A DNA stretch of 64,000 nucleotides from Batillaria attramentaria (Eukaryota; Mollusca; Gastropoda; Batillariidae): NCBI GenBank assembly GCA_018292915.2, contig JACVVK020000315.1:485001-549000 (forward strand), given 5' to 3'. Under the pieces are notes generated by a model, which was given only the letters and a program-made list of their open reading frames with translations, was not told the DNA's origin and searched no databases. Made by a program: the position numbers and the translations under genes. Numbering within the stretch: position 1 is the stretch's first letter; every line of letters starts with the position of its first letter. Below are positions 1-11,990 of the stretch, in pieces.

Positions 1-239
1 TACCAGAGAGCGCCATATAAACATACTGTGCGATCTTACCTTGATACCAGAGAGCGCCATATAAACATACTGTGCGATCTTACCTTGATACCAGAGAGCG
101 CCATATAAACATACTGTGCGATCTTACCTTGATACCAGAGAGCGCCATATAAACATACTGTGTGATCTTACCTTGATACCAGAGAGCGCCATATAAACAT
201 ACTGTGTGATCTTACCTTGATACCAGAGAGCGCCATATA
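1..239. repeat. 44-bp minisatellite containing the SIAE exon 5 donor site
   Basis: About 5.4 near-identical 44-bp units. Read on the minus strand, each unit carries the last coding bases of SIAE exon 5 (TGGTATCAAG) followed by the donor GTAAGATC. The exon 5 boundary is therefore repeated at 216, 172, 128, 84 and 40. Copies differ by one C/T change (GCGATC or GTGATC). The array touches the window edge and may be longer. Confidence 0.95.
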
Positions 240-3200
240 TGGTCATTTCACGCAAGGGATAAATCATGCCGTTCCACAGAACCAGCGGGTCGTGAGGACA
301 ACAGGTTCTGCAACGCGTGGACATTTCCCCCCGTGACGTGTATGGAAAGGGGAGAAACTGTGACATGTAGGCCTTATACGGTGAAGAGGCTCAGTGAAAT
401 CTTAGTTATCTTCAATAATGGCCTTTCACCTCATATAAATTGATCTCAAACTGTATATCGTTAGGTGAAACGTAAAATATAAAGTGGTTTAAACATGAAA
501 ATAAGGGTCAGAGCGACAGTGAGCACAGGAAATTGTATTATGTGATAGTGTGTTTTATTCTTGATTTAATTGTTCAAGACTGTCTGTTTTACTTATTTTT
601 GTAGTCTCTTTTATTAAAATGTTTATCCGTTGTGTGTCTTACTAGTATGCGGGCCAGAACTGCAATTTCCCAATTTTGGGATCAATAAAGTATTCTGTAT
701 TCTGTGTCAGCCTACAGCCAATCGCAGATAAGATGTTGGTCTAGAAGTATCACTGACAGAGAGCACGTGACAACCTACAGCCAATCTCAGACAAGGGGTG
801 GGTCAAGATGTCTGACACTCACGATGGGTCGTAGTGAACTGTGGGACAGTCACTGAGGGCCTCGGGCGGTGACCACGCCTCTATAGTAGTCCCTCCCCAG
901 GACGACTCGACCAGTCCCAGGGGGTAGTTCAGGTGGGGCTGCAGCGACTCGGCGAACAGGAAACACACAGCCGAGAAGTCGGCCAGAGAGTCTGAGGATG
1001 ACACAAACCCGACAGCTGTGACCCTAGTAGTTCACGCGTGGCCGTTCACAGCACTATGGACGACAGTGATAAGACGCGTGATGTGGAGTCTGCTAGAGTC
1101 AATGTCTCCAAAATAAACGATAAATTGGATTTTTTAAACAAACCAAACTAAAACGAACTGGAAAAAAACCCCAAAATAAACCGAAACGAAAGGAAACAGC
1201 TGTGACATTCATGTTCAACATAGAGAGTATTTCCAGTAAGCGGTCTCGATATTTTGTCCGACCTCGTGTTTCAGGCTGTGGTGTGAGACTGCAACAACAA
1301 CAACAACAAAGCAAAAACAAAAGAAACAACAACAGACGAAACAAAAACAAAACTTCACTCCAAGGGGTAACTGTTATTTGCGCAAATAACCTGCGATCCC
1401 ATCCTGTGAAAACTAGGACGGTGTACCTTCAGTCGTAGTTGGTTTTTTTTTTTTTTCTTTCTTTTTTTTTTTTTACAACTTTATTGTCCCGTTCGGGAAA
1501 TTCGGGCTGCTTCCCCCGGGGAAAGCGCGTCGCCGCGGTGCAGCGCCACCTAATACCTATCCTATTTTTCAATTTTGCTGCGGGAGGAAAGCCGGATAAC
1601 CCGGAGAGAAACCCTTGATGAGCAGCCCGGTAGCCGGGAAATTTCATCTTATGTCATGTTCGCGGGGGGCTATCAATTAATCAGAAGATAACAACGACAA
1701 CAACAACAACAACAAGACGTCAAACTGACGGTCGGTAGGTGGAGCCCACTGTTGCTGCACTGTCAGTGATTCCAGCGGAGTGTCTGACTTGACATGTTGT
1801 GACGTCATGAAACGGATGGTGCTGAAGCTGGTGGCGGCTGACAACTCGGCCGTGGAGTTCATCACCTGTCGTCCAGGACATTGTCACAGTCAGCCAGGTC
1901 ATGCAGTGGACATCATCATCATCATCACCATCATTATCATCATTATTATCATCCCCATCGTCACCCAAAACAGCAATAACAACATATCGTTAAAAAAAAA
2001 AGTCACAAGATTGAACGGGCAGGTCAGTTATGGCCCCCTAACCCTAAGAGACAGCTATCCTAACCAAATGAACATGATTCAGTTCAGCAAGACAAGTGCG
2101 ACGCCTCTCATTTACTGTATCATTGACTGTCAGTAATAGGCCAGTTACACAAACACATCCACTTTGTACACACAAAGGGAAAGCTGCAGTACTCTATTGT
2201 AAACTAATAACTTGCAGTACTGTAAACTAATAACTTGTAGCACTGTAGTGTGAACTCAGTGCTGTGTAATAACTTGTAGCACTGTAGTGTAAACTCAGTG
2301 CTGTGTAATAACTTGTAGCACTGTAGTGTAAACTGCTGTGTAATAACTTGTAGCACTGTAGTGTAACTGGTAAACTGGCTGTAGTAACTGGTAACTTGTA
2401 GCACTGTAGTGTAAACTCAGTGCTGTGTAATAACTTGTAGCACTGTAGTGTAAACTGCTGTGTAATAACTTGTAGCACTGTAGTGTAAACTGCTGTGTAA
2501 TAACTTGTAGCACTGTAGTGTAAACTGCTGTGTAACAACTTGTAGCACTGTAGTGTAAACTGCTGTGTAATAACTTGTAGCACTGTAGTGTAAACTGCTG
2601 TGTAATAACTTGTAGCACTGTAGTGTAAACTGCTGTGTAATAACTTGTAGCACTGTAGTGTAAACTGCTGTGTAATAACTTGTAGCACTGTAGTGTAAAC
2701 TGCTGTGTAATAACTTGTAGCACTGTAGTGTAAACTCAGTGCTGTGTAATAACTTGTAGCACTGTAGTGTAAACTCAGTGCTGTGTAATAACTTGTAGCA
2801 CCGCTGTAGTGTGAACTGCTGTGTAATAACGTGTAGCACTGTAGTGTAAACTCAGTGCTGTGTAATAACTTGTAGCACTGTAGTGTAAACTGCTGTGTAA
2901 TAACTTGTAGCACCCGCCTTCTTCATTTCAAACTGCATGTTGCTCTGTCCCGAACACAGCCACACGTCACCAAACAGCACATCGTTCAGAGTCACGTGAC
3001 CCTCGCTGGAGCTGACGCTGACGACGAAAGGACCCGGATCTGTGATGGCGGGCAGCTTCAGTTTCCACTTGCCGTTCTGAACTGTGGCCGTGACCGGTGA
3101 CCCCTGACCTCTGACCTGCGCGGTGACGGTGTCGCCCTCTGTGGAGGCGGTTCCCCAGATGACGGCTCGTTGTGGGCCGCGCTGTAGCACCATGTGATCA

Positions 3201-4115
3201 CTGTAGTAGGACGCCAGCTTCAGGGCACACTGACCTACATACAGGATACATATAGGATACACTGACCTACACACAGGATACGGACAGGATACACTGACCT
3301 ACATATGGGATACAGACAGGATGCACTGACCTACATACAGGATACAGACAGGATACACTGACCTACATACGTGATACAAACAGGATGCACTGACCTACAT
3401 ACATGATACAGACAGGATACACTGACCTACATACAGGATACACTGACATTCTTACAGGACGCGCTGACCTACATACTGGATACAGACAGTATTCGCTAAC
3501 CTAAAGACAGGATAGACTGGCTACAGTGATACAGTGATGACATGCAGGATACAGTGACCTATACACACAGGATACAGACAGGATACAGTGACCCACGTAC
3601 AGGATACACTGACCAAAGTCCTAGTTGTGGGAAAGATTGTAATGCGTGTACTGGTAGGCAACTTTCTGGCTCAGTGTGGGCTTTAGTTTGTAACTCTGAT
3701 TTTGTGCAAGACGTGGTGATGGATACTTTGTCAGTTTCAACACACTCCGTGGTGGGCTTGACTAAATTAATGTAGTACGCATGAACTTTCTTGGAAAAAA
3801 AAGGGAGCATGTTTTTCCACTCAGGTACACGCCCTTGTCTGTGGATCTCAAGAAATACATAAAAGACCGTGAAGCTGTGGCACTATGTCCAGGTTAAAAC
3901 AGCGGCAACTGAGTCGGCGGCGAATTTACTGACATGCTTAACTTGATGGTAGTGCCAGGTATCTGTTATCCTTCATTCTTTTCCAGAATCGGAGTTTTAA
4001 TAAAATAATGTTGGATTGAATATTATAACGTGGTGGTGGTACAGTATATACATTAAAACTACCTACTCTGTCCCAGCAGCAATCCCAGTAAAGCGATGAT
4101 CCACACAGTTTCCAT
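216..4115 (-). CDS. SIAE: Sialate O-acetylesterase, partial (exons 1-5; 3' part off the left edge)
   Basis: SIAE removes 9-O-acetyl groups from sialic acids; the family enzyme is lysosomal or secreted. Exons (minus strand): 4115-4067, 3234-2914, 1865-1730, 991-823, 307-216. Exon 1 encodes a signal peptide (METVWIIALLGLLLGQ). Exon 2 carries the SGNH-type nucleophile motif CSGQSNM (Ser at about residue 114) and the upstream HMVLQR motif. Exon 3 matches the NSTAELSAA segment, exon 4 FSAVCFLF...GLVESSWGGT.IEAW, and exon 5 VLWNGMIYPL...GALWYQG, all in family order. Phases agree at junctions 1-2, 3-4 and 4-5. At 2-3, the only nearby GT after exon 2 leaves phase 1, while exon 3 needs phase 0. The left-edge array (1-239) belongs to the next intron. 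Identity is firm; the exact end of exon 2 is not. Confidence 0.9.
660..706 (+). mobile_element. Fragment of a LINE-like 3' end
   Basis: The string GGGATCAATAAAGTATTCTG is followed by a short TATTCTG repetition, as seen at 3' tails of L2/Nimbus-like non-LTR elements. Only the tail is visible. It lies in the SIAE intron between exons 4 and 5, which otherwise (308-822) shows no recognisable feature. Confidence 0.4.
1441..1640 (-). mobile_element. SINE-like retroposon with poly(A) tail
   Basis: On the minus strand a GC-rich body contains the core CTCTCCGGGTTATCCGGCTT, then ends in CGGGACAATAAAGTTGT plus a long A run (T run on the plus strand, 1442-1474). The core resembles the central part of the SINEs at 21255 and 55911, so it may share their conserved middle domain. 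It sits in SIAE intron 3. The rest of 992-1440 is A/T-rich intron with a CAACAA run. Confidence 0.55.
2203..2913. repeat. 35/39-bp minisatellite abutting and containing the SIAE exon 2 donor
   Basis: About 19 units of 35 bp, or 39 bp when CTCAG-type bases are added, fill the start of SIAE intron 2. On the minus strand the unit includes GTGCTACAAGTTATTAC, the same bases that follow exon 2 at the presumed donor (GCGG|GTGCTACAAG). There is no unique sequence between exon and array. It produces spurious long ORFs on the minus strand. Confidence 0.95.
3229..3620. repeat. Degenerate minisatellite overlapping the SIAE exon 2 acceptor
   Basis: Diverged units of about 20-40 bp are built from CTGACCTACATAC and GGATACAGACAGGATACA. 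On the minus strand the unit reads GTATGTAGGTCAGTGTATCC; the true acceptor of exon 2 reads GTATGTAG|GTCAGTGTGCC, so the splice site lies inside the repeat. The remaining SIAE intron 1 (3621-4066) shows nothing else recognisable. Confidence 0.85.
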
Positions 4116-4367
4116 GGCAACAGGACTGGTCAGTCGAGGGACTTCGCCATGTGTTGGGAAAAGTCAGATTGTGCCTTTGCGACGCCAGGACACCGTGCAC
4201 AATGTAGCAGGAGTTACAGTCCGCTCAGTAGGGGTCACGTGACTATTTCACTTGCCCGCCTTATCTTTCTTATCCAGCCCAAGCACCAAGACGGGGAGTA
4301 TGGCCATGACCCATGATACCAGACACTTCCACTGAGTCAGTCACGCACTCGGATAAGATCCTCTATC

Positions 4368-4373
<6 letters not shown>

Positions 4374-4400
<27 letters not shown>

Positions 4401-4449
4401 CACGGTGACCGCAACTGATGTGTGTGTGTGTGTGTGTCACCGCAACTGA

Positions 4450-4480
<31 letters not shown>
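4374..4480. repeat. (TG)n microsatellites, three blocks
   Basis: Three TG runs separated by short CACCGCAACTGAT-like spacers that are themselves duplicated. Confidence 0.9.
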
Positions 4481-4482
<2 letters not shown>

Positions 4483-4689
4483 CACGAGGCACGTGAGAAA
4501 GAGAGAGAGAGTTGCGAAGTTTTCCGACGGACTGCCGGCCGGGCGGGCCTTTGTGAACGGCGGACTCGGTATACTGCGTCAGTTCAAGTGCCGACTCCGC
4601 TTCTCAGAGTCAGTACCCCCTCCTCCCCCCCCCCCCCAAAAAAAAACAAAAACAAAAAAAACTGAGATGAAACTGAAACCGGCCATCTG

Positions 4690-4690
<1 letters not shown>

Positions 4691-4734
<44 letters not shown>
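4691..4734. repeat. (AC)22 microsatellite
   Basis: Uninterrupted AC dinucleotide run in the SIAE/ABCB7 interval. Confidence 0.95.
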
Positions 4735-4736
<2 letters not shown>

Positions 4737-4754
4737 AATGAAGTCACGGGGAGC

Positions 4755-4942
4755 TACAGTACAACTTCTTTTGGGCGACCACCCCTCTGGCCACGGCAGA
4801 TAAGAGTGGTCTTAAAAGAGAGGTGGTCACCCAAAAGAAGCTTCAGACAGTGAAGAAGTGCAACCCAGTATGATTATAACATTGGTCTGCACAGGCAGGT
4901 GGTCTCCCAAAGGGGTGGCCACCCAAAAGAGGTTCTACTGTA
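4755..4942. mobile_element. Tc1/mariner-like MITE, 188 bp
   Basis: The left end (TACAGTACAACTTCTTTTGG) and the reverse complement of the right end (TACAGTAGAACCTCTTTTGG) form imperfect inverted repeats of about 38 bp. Both ends begin with TA, fitting a TA target duplication. TACAGTAGAACCTC-type ends are common in mariner-like MITEs. No transposase is present. Confidence 0.7.
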
Positions 4943-5054
4943 TCTAGTTAGGATTCTTGCGATACCTTTGAGCCATCGAAGACGTCTGAGCGGCCTCGCC
5001 AAGAGGAAATCACTCTATTATATCTAGGCATAAAGGGAAGAAACTGCAGCGAAC

Positions 5055-6283
5055 ATGGCCGTGGTGCTTGTTCGCTGCGGTCTGTCATTGTCGGGATGCG
5101 GGCGAATATCGCTGAATGACTCCGTGAAATGGCATCTTTACAGAGATCTGAGTACGCTGCAGGCTGCCCAGTGCCACAGACTTCTCAGAAGCAATCGTAG
5201 CGTTTGTCTGATCCACAAGGTAACCTCTGTCAGAAATGGGACAGTAAAAGTCTCCCAACTAAGTAATGAAAGTTGAAACGCACTTGCTCAGTAGAAAATG
5301 AGAAAACTGCTGACTCACAACGTACGTTTTCGTTTTAAAAAGTCCATCAACATTTTTTCGACATAATTTTTGCCCAGCGACGGTAAAATTTAAACAAAGA
5401 GTGCACACATAATAACATGATAGGGAATGGGGATGTTCTGGTAGTTCGACTTGCTGACTGCTGAGTCGGTGGCGACTCCGGCAGGTGTAAATGTTTTCAT
5501 CAGCATTGTTGTGGATTTCTCCGCAAGTCTTTGACATGTTTCACATACTACCATCAGCACGTTGCCACATAGCTGTCAATTTCGTGGCTGCATTCAAAGC
5601 AAAGAATACTGCTATGCATTTGCATTTGAAGACGGGCCTTCGGAATTCCATATTTCTGCCCTTGTGTGTGCTAGATGTTATGTTAAGACCACTGGCCTTC
5701 GTTGTCTCTGTTAAACGATGAGAGGCCTAGGGGGATTTGGCAAGATTTTGGGTTATACCACATGCCCACTCAGTACCCATTTTATAATTCCGAAGGCCCG
5801 TATACAGCTGTGCATTTGCTCTGATTAGGAAGAACACCACACAGTTCTAGTCTCAACTGGTCTGTCTAGCAACACAAAAATCTCACACCCACTCAAAACT
5901 GGTTGGCAGAGACAGGTATGGTGAATTTCACATGTGATCATACAATATAACATGTATTGGCCACAGAAAACCTTTATTTATGGCTTTATAACTTATTTAC
6001 TTTGTAAGCTTTTTGTTCCAGAGTAAGCAACATGGAGACCAGAGGGGTTCATCATCTGAGGGACGTCCAAATCTGACTTTCGCCAAGACAACATTATTTC
6101 AGAAGGTCAGTGTAGTATCCTTTTTTTTTCAGCCCGAGAGTTTAATTAATTATTGGAGGCAGCTTAACTGCTGGTATTGTGGTTTAGGTTTTTTATATTA
6201 GCTTTGCTTTGGGAGTTGTATTTGACTTTTGTAATGAGATGTGTTAAATCTGCCTCAGTTTCTTTCTCTCTCTTACACATACT

Positions 6284-6356
<73 letters not shown>

Positions 6357-9300
6357 GTGGCAAGCTTCAGAAGTAACTTTTGATGTTACTACATGCTAGT
6401 GTTGTGTACAGGTATACCAGCGCTTTCTTCCACGTCGATTATGGCACCCGGGGGCATCGAACCTGAACCCACAGGAGCTGCAAGGCCTGTCGGACGCCAA
6501 GTCAGTAACGGGCACCGATATCTTGCGTGCCATGATGACCTACATATGGCCAAAGGATAATGTAGGGGTCAAGGTCAGGGTTGTTGCAGCCGTGTCACTT
6601 CTGATTGGAGCAAAGGTGATTATGTCCCCTGTCACAGAGATGCCTTTTTGTTTTACTTTCAGTATGTTGTCCCAAGTCCCAGCACGTGTCCATATTACAT
6701 GTACATGTATATTTATCTGTACATTCTTCTATGGTATGGTAGACTTCTCCTCAGCACACATATCCATCTTTCCTGATATGCTCATGGCACCACAGAGCTG
6801 GAGGAGGAAGCAGTGAAAGCCTGCTGCCGCTAAGCGCTACTTTATTAGCAAACCTTCACCCTGCTATTCACTCTGGTGTGTGCGACAGTATTTCTGTTTT
6901 CCATGCCACCAGCCACAGCCTAATCTTCTTTGAAAGTTGAACATGGGATTTTTTTGTGTGCACACTTGATATTTGCGCGTGCGTGTGCACACGAGGTCGG
7001 ACAAGCACTGTATACAAGTCTGCACTTCATTTTGACTTCATTCGGAAAGGACAAACCCATCCGAATTCCTGATCACCAGGGATTCGAACCGGGTGGCTCA
7101 GGATCCAAAGTCAGATACCGTAACCACTAGACCAAATCCCCTTGTCGTTTATCTAAAAAGTGACAATAAATTGCTGATTTGATCGGTTACATTGTCTTCA
7201 TTTGTGAGGAAAGCATCAGCTGCAAGCTGCCATGTCTGAAAGCAAAACAAAGTTTGTAACATTTGGGACATTTGTCAGTTGGTGTTGATCAGGCAGACAC
7301 TCTACTGTTTACTTCAAGTCGTGTATGTAGCGTGAGATGAAAAGCCGGTTAGCTGTGCTGAATTCACAGTTTGATGCTGTGCAGGTTGTGAATGTGCAAG
7401 TACCATTCATCTTCAAGTACGGTGTGGACTATCTGAACAAACCAGAAAACTGGTTACACATGACTGACCCCTCCAGCACACTCATCACTACAGCCACCGC
7501 CATCATGATTGGATGTAAGTGTAGCACAGCTGCTGTGGGGGTGGGGTGGGGGGGGGGGGTGTAGGGAGAGGGGAATGGAATCTTGTATCTATTTGTTCAT
7601 ACACTGTGTACTTGTCAGCCACTTCACTACATCTCACAATGAGAAATTTGTAGACCTGTGTATATATACATATATACAGGACAAATCATCATCTTGGAAG
7701 GGCTTTGATTTTCTTACTGTGTGGTGATCAGTGGTTGGGAATGAAATGCTCTACATGAGGCATGACTTGTGATGGTCCATACCATGAGTCTATCACCTGC
7801 ATGTATCACACTTACTGTGTGGTGATCAGTGGTTGGGAATGAAATGCTCTACATGAGGCATGACTTGTGATGGTACATACCATGAGTCTATCACCTGCAT
7901 GTATCACACTTACTGTGTGGTGATCAGTGGTTGGGAATGAAATGCTCTACATGAGGCATGACTTGTGATGGTCCATACCATGAGTCTATCACCTGCATGT
8001 ATCACACTTACTGTGTGGTGATCAGTGGTTGGGAATGAAATGCTCTACATGAGGCATGACTTGTGATGGTACATACGACGAGTCTATCACCTGCATGTAT
8101 CACACTTACTGTGTGGTGATCAGTGGTTGGGAATGAAATGCTCTACATGAGGCATGACTTGTGATGGTACATACGACGAGTCTATCACCTGCATGTATCA
8201 CACTTACTGTGTGGTGATCAGTGGTTGGGAATGAAATGCTCTACATGAGGCATGACTTGTGATGGTACATACGACGAGTCTATCACCTGCATGTATCACA
8301 CTTACTGTGTGGTGATCAGTGGTTGGGAATGAAATGCTCTACATGAGGCATGACTTGTGATGATCCATACGATGAGTCTATCACCTGCATGTATCACACT
8401 TACTGTGTGGTGATCAGTGGTTGGGAATGAAATGCTCTACATGAGGCATGACTTGTGATGGTACATACGACGAGTCTATCACCTGCATGTATCACACTTA
8501 CTGTGTGGTGATCAGTGGTTGGGAATGAAATGCTCTACATGAGGCATGACTTGTGATGGTACATACCATGAGTCTATCACCTGCATGTATCACACTTACT
8601 GTGTGGTGATCAGTGGTTGGGAATGAAATGCTCTACATGAGGCATGACTTGTGATGGTCCATACCATGAGTCTATCACCTGCATGTATCACACTTACTGT
8701 GTGGTGATCAGTGGTTGGGAATGAAATGCTCTACATGAGGCATGACTTGTGATGGTACATACGACGAGTCTATCACCTGCATGTATCACACTTACTGTGT
8801 GGTGATCAGTGGTTGGGAATGAAATGCTCTACATGAGGCATGACTTGTGATGGTACATACGACGAGTCTATCACCTGCATGTATCACACTTACTGTGTGG
8901 TGATCAGTGGTTGGGAATGAAATGCTCTACATGAGGCATGACTTGTGATGGTACATACGACGAGTCTATCACCTGCATGTATCACACTTACTGTGTGGTG
9001 ATCAGTGGTTGGGAATGAAATGCTCTACATGAGGCATGACTTGTGATGATCCATACGATGAGTCTATCACCTGCATGTATCACACTTACTGTGTGGTGAT
9101 CAGTGGTTGGGAATGAAATGCTCTACATGAGGCATGACTTGTGATGGTACATACGACGAGTCTATCACCTGCATGTATCACACTTACTGTGTGGTGATCA
9201 GTGGTTGGGAATGAAATGCTCTACATGAGGCATGACTTGTGATGGTACATACCATGAGTCTATCACCTGCATGTATCACACTTACTGTGTGGTGATCAGT

Positions 9301-11925
9301 GGTTGGGAATGAAATGCTCTACATGAGGCATGACTTGTGATGGTACATACCATGAGTCTATCACCTGCATGTATCACACTTACTGTGTGGTGATCAGTGG
9401 TTGGGAATGAAATGCTCTACATGAGGCATGACTTGTGATGATCCATACGATGAGTCTATCACCTGCATGTATCACACTTACTGTGTGGTGATCAGTGGTT
9501 GGGAATGAAATGCTCTACATGAGGCATGACTTGTGATGATCCATACGATGAGTCTATCACCTGCATGTATCACACTTACTGTGTGGTGATCAGTGGTTGG
9601 GAATGAAATGCTCTACATGAGGCATGACTTGTGATGATCCATACGATGAGTCTATCACCTGCATGTATCACACTTACTGTGTGGTGATCAGTGGTTGGGA
9701 ATGAAATGCTCTACATGAGGCATGACTTGTGATGATCCATACGATGAGTCTATCACCTGCATGTATCACACTTACTGTGTGGTGATCAGTGGTTGGGAAT
9801 GAAATGCTCTACATGAGGCATGACTTGTGATGATCCATACGATGAGTCTATCACCTGCATGTATCACACTTACTGTGTGGTGATCAGTGGTTGGGAATGA
9901 AATGCTCTACATGAGGCATGACTTGTGATGATCCATACGATGAGTCTATCACCTGCATGTATCACACTTACTGTGTGGTGATCAGTGGTTGGGAATGAAA
10001 TGCTCTACATGAGGCATGACTTGTGATGGTACATACGACGAGTCTATCACCTGCATGTATCACACTTACTGTGTGGTGATCAGTGGTTGGGAATGAAATG
10101 CTCTACATGAGGCATGACTTGTGATGGTCCATACCATGAGTCTATCACCTGCATGTATCACACTTACTGTGTGGTGATCAGTGGTTGGGAATGAAATGCT
10201 CTACATGAGGCATGACTTGTGATGGTACATACCATGAGTCTATCACCTGCATGTATCACACTTACTGTGTGGTGATCAGTGGTTGGGAATGAAATGCTCT
10301 ACATGAGGCATGACTTGTGATGGTACAAACGATGAGTCTATCACCTGCATGTATCACACTTACTGTGTGGTGATCAGTGGTTGGGAATGAAATGCTCTAC
10401 ATGAGGCATGACTTGTGATGGTACATACCATGAGTCTATCACCTGCATGTATCACACTTGGCATGGAAACACCACATTTTGTGATGACTTGGGTAACTGT
10501 GCCATAATTATTTCATCATTAATTTTGTTATTATGTATTTCTTATTACGTATTTGTTATTACGTACAGCTGAAATTTCCGTTGGTCAACAGATGGTGTTG
10601 CACGTGCGACTGCAGCAGGTTTTAATGAGCTGCGAAATGCAGTGTTTGCCAAAGTGGCCCAGAACTCCATCCGGCGATTGGCACAGAACGTTTTCCTTCA
10701 TCTTCACTCTCTCGATCTCAACTTTCACTTGTCTCGACAAACTGGGGCATTGTCTAAAGCCATTGACAGGGGGACGAGGTATTTGTGTGTTTTGATGGGC
10801 TTTGGAAGAATGTGTCTGTGTGTGTTCCAATGAGTGTGAAAAAGCTGGTTATATTTCATGCCTTTACAAAGCCAAACAAACCTGCTGAAAAATGCTCTGA
10901 AATAAAAAAGACAGAAAAAAAACCAAAAAAAACCCCAGACTGTGCACCAACATTGTCACAAGCACAAACACTTACCAGCTTAGTTATGATTTTTGTTTAC
11001 TCTAATTGTTAATTGATAATTAAATTGAAGAAGATAGTAGGCATTATTATTATTGTTGATGTGTCAGTAATTGAGTTTAGCGTGTTGTAATATATTGTTT
11101 CCAGAGGCATCAACTTTGTCCTGAGTGCCTTGGTCTTCAATGTGGTCCCAACGCTTTTCGAAGTTTCTCTTGTTACTGGTATCATGGTATGTTTGTTCAC
11201 TTGTTACTGGTATCATGGTATGTTCACTTGTTGTTACTGGTATCATGGTATGTTTGTTCACTTTTTACTGGTATCATGGTGTGTTCACTTGTTACTGGTA
11301 TCATGGTGTGTTCACTTGTTACTGGTATCATGGTGTGCTTGTTCACTTGTTACTGGTATGGTGTGTTCACTTCTTACTGGTATCATGGTGTGCTTGTTCA
11401 CTTGTTACTGGTATGGTGTGTTCACTTCTTACTGGTATCATGGTGTGCTTGTTCACTTGTTGTTACTGGTATTATGGTGTGTTCACTTGTTACTGGTATC
11501 ATTGTGTGTTCACTTGTTACTGGTATCATGGTGTGTTCACTTCTTGGTACTGGTATCATGGTGTGTGTTCACTTCTTGTTACTGGTATCATGGTGTGTTC
11601 ACTTCTTGGTACTGGTATCATGGTGTGTTCACTTCTTGGTACTGGTATCATGGTGTGTTCACTTCTTGGTACTGGTATCATGGTGTGTTCACTTCTTGGT
11701 ACTGGTATCATGGTGTGTTCACTTCTTGGTACTGGTATCATGGTGTGTTCACTCTTTGGTACTGGTATCAAGGTGTGTTCACTACTGGCCTCCTGTCTGC
11801 TGTCGTTTGCTTGGATGTCTTAGTAACTGCAATTTGGGTAGACTATAAAACGATATAGCATAATACACACTGTTAAGCAGAATTTCTTCTAGTGGAAACC
11901 CCCTTCATACAACTGTTCACTCATT

Positions 11926-11990
<65 letters not shown>

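Larger units (their letters stand above)
4116..5054. promoter_or_regulatory. Shared upstream region of divergent SIAE and ABCB7
   Basis: The two start codons face away from each other 939 bp apart, so both promoters must lie here or in unseen upstream exons. It contains (TG)n tracts (4374-4480), a (CA)22 tract (4691-4734) and a Tc1/mariner-like MITE (4755-4942). No TATA box or initiator could be assigned with confidence; inference comes from gene layout. Confidence 0.5.

Noticed and set aside
2204..2913. Repetitive ORFs (SLHYSATSYYTA-type) on the minus strand
   Set aside because: Product of the 35/39-bp minisatellite in SIAE intron 2; only the piece beyond 2914 is exon.
7062..7142. Functional tRNA gene (also 15372-15442, 20450-20530, 21255-21330, 55911-55985)
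   Set aside because: A- and B-box-like strings are present but acceptor stems do not pair and the copies continue into SINE bodies.
7713..10458. CRISPR-like regular array
   Set aside because: Units are contiguous 98-bp monomers without unique spacers, in an intron of an animal gene.
11125..11858. ORFs of 219-242 codons on the plus strand
   Set aside because: They start in ABCB7 exon 6 but run on into the intronic minisatellite; the homologous protein continues at 11988.
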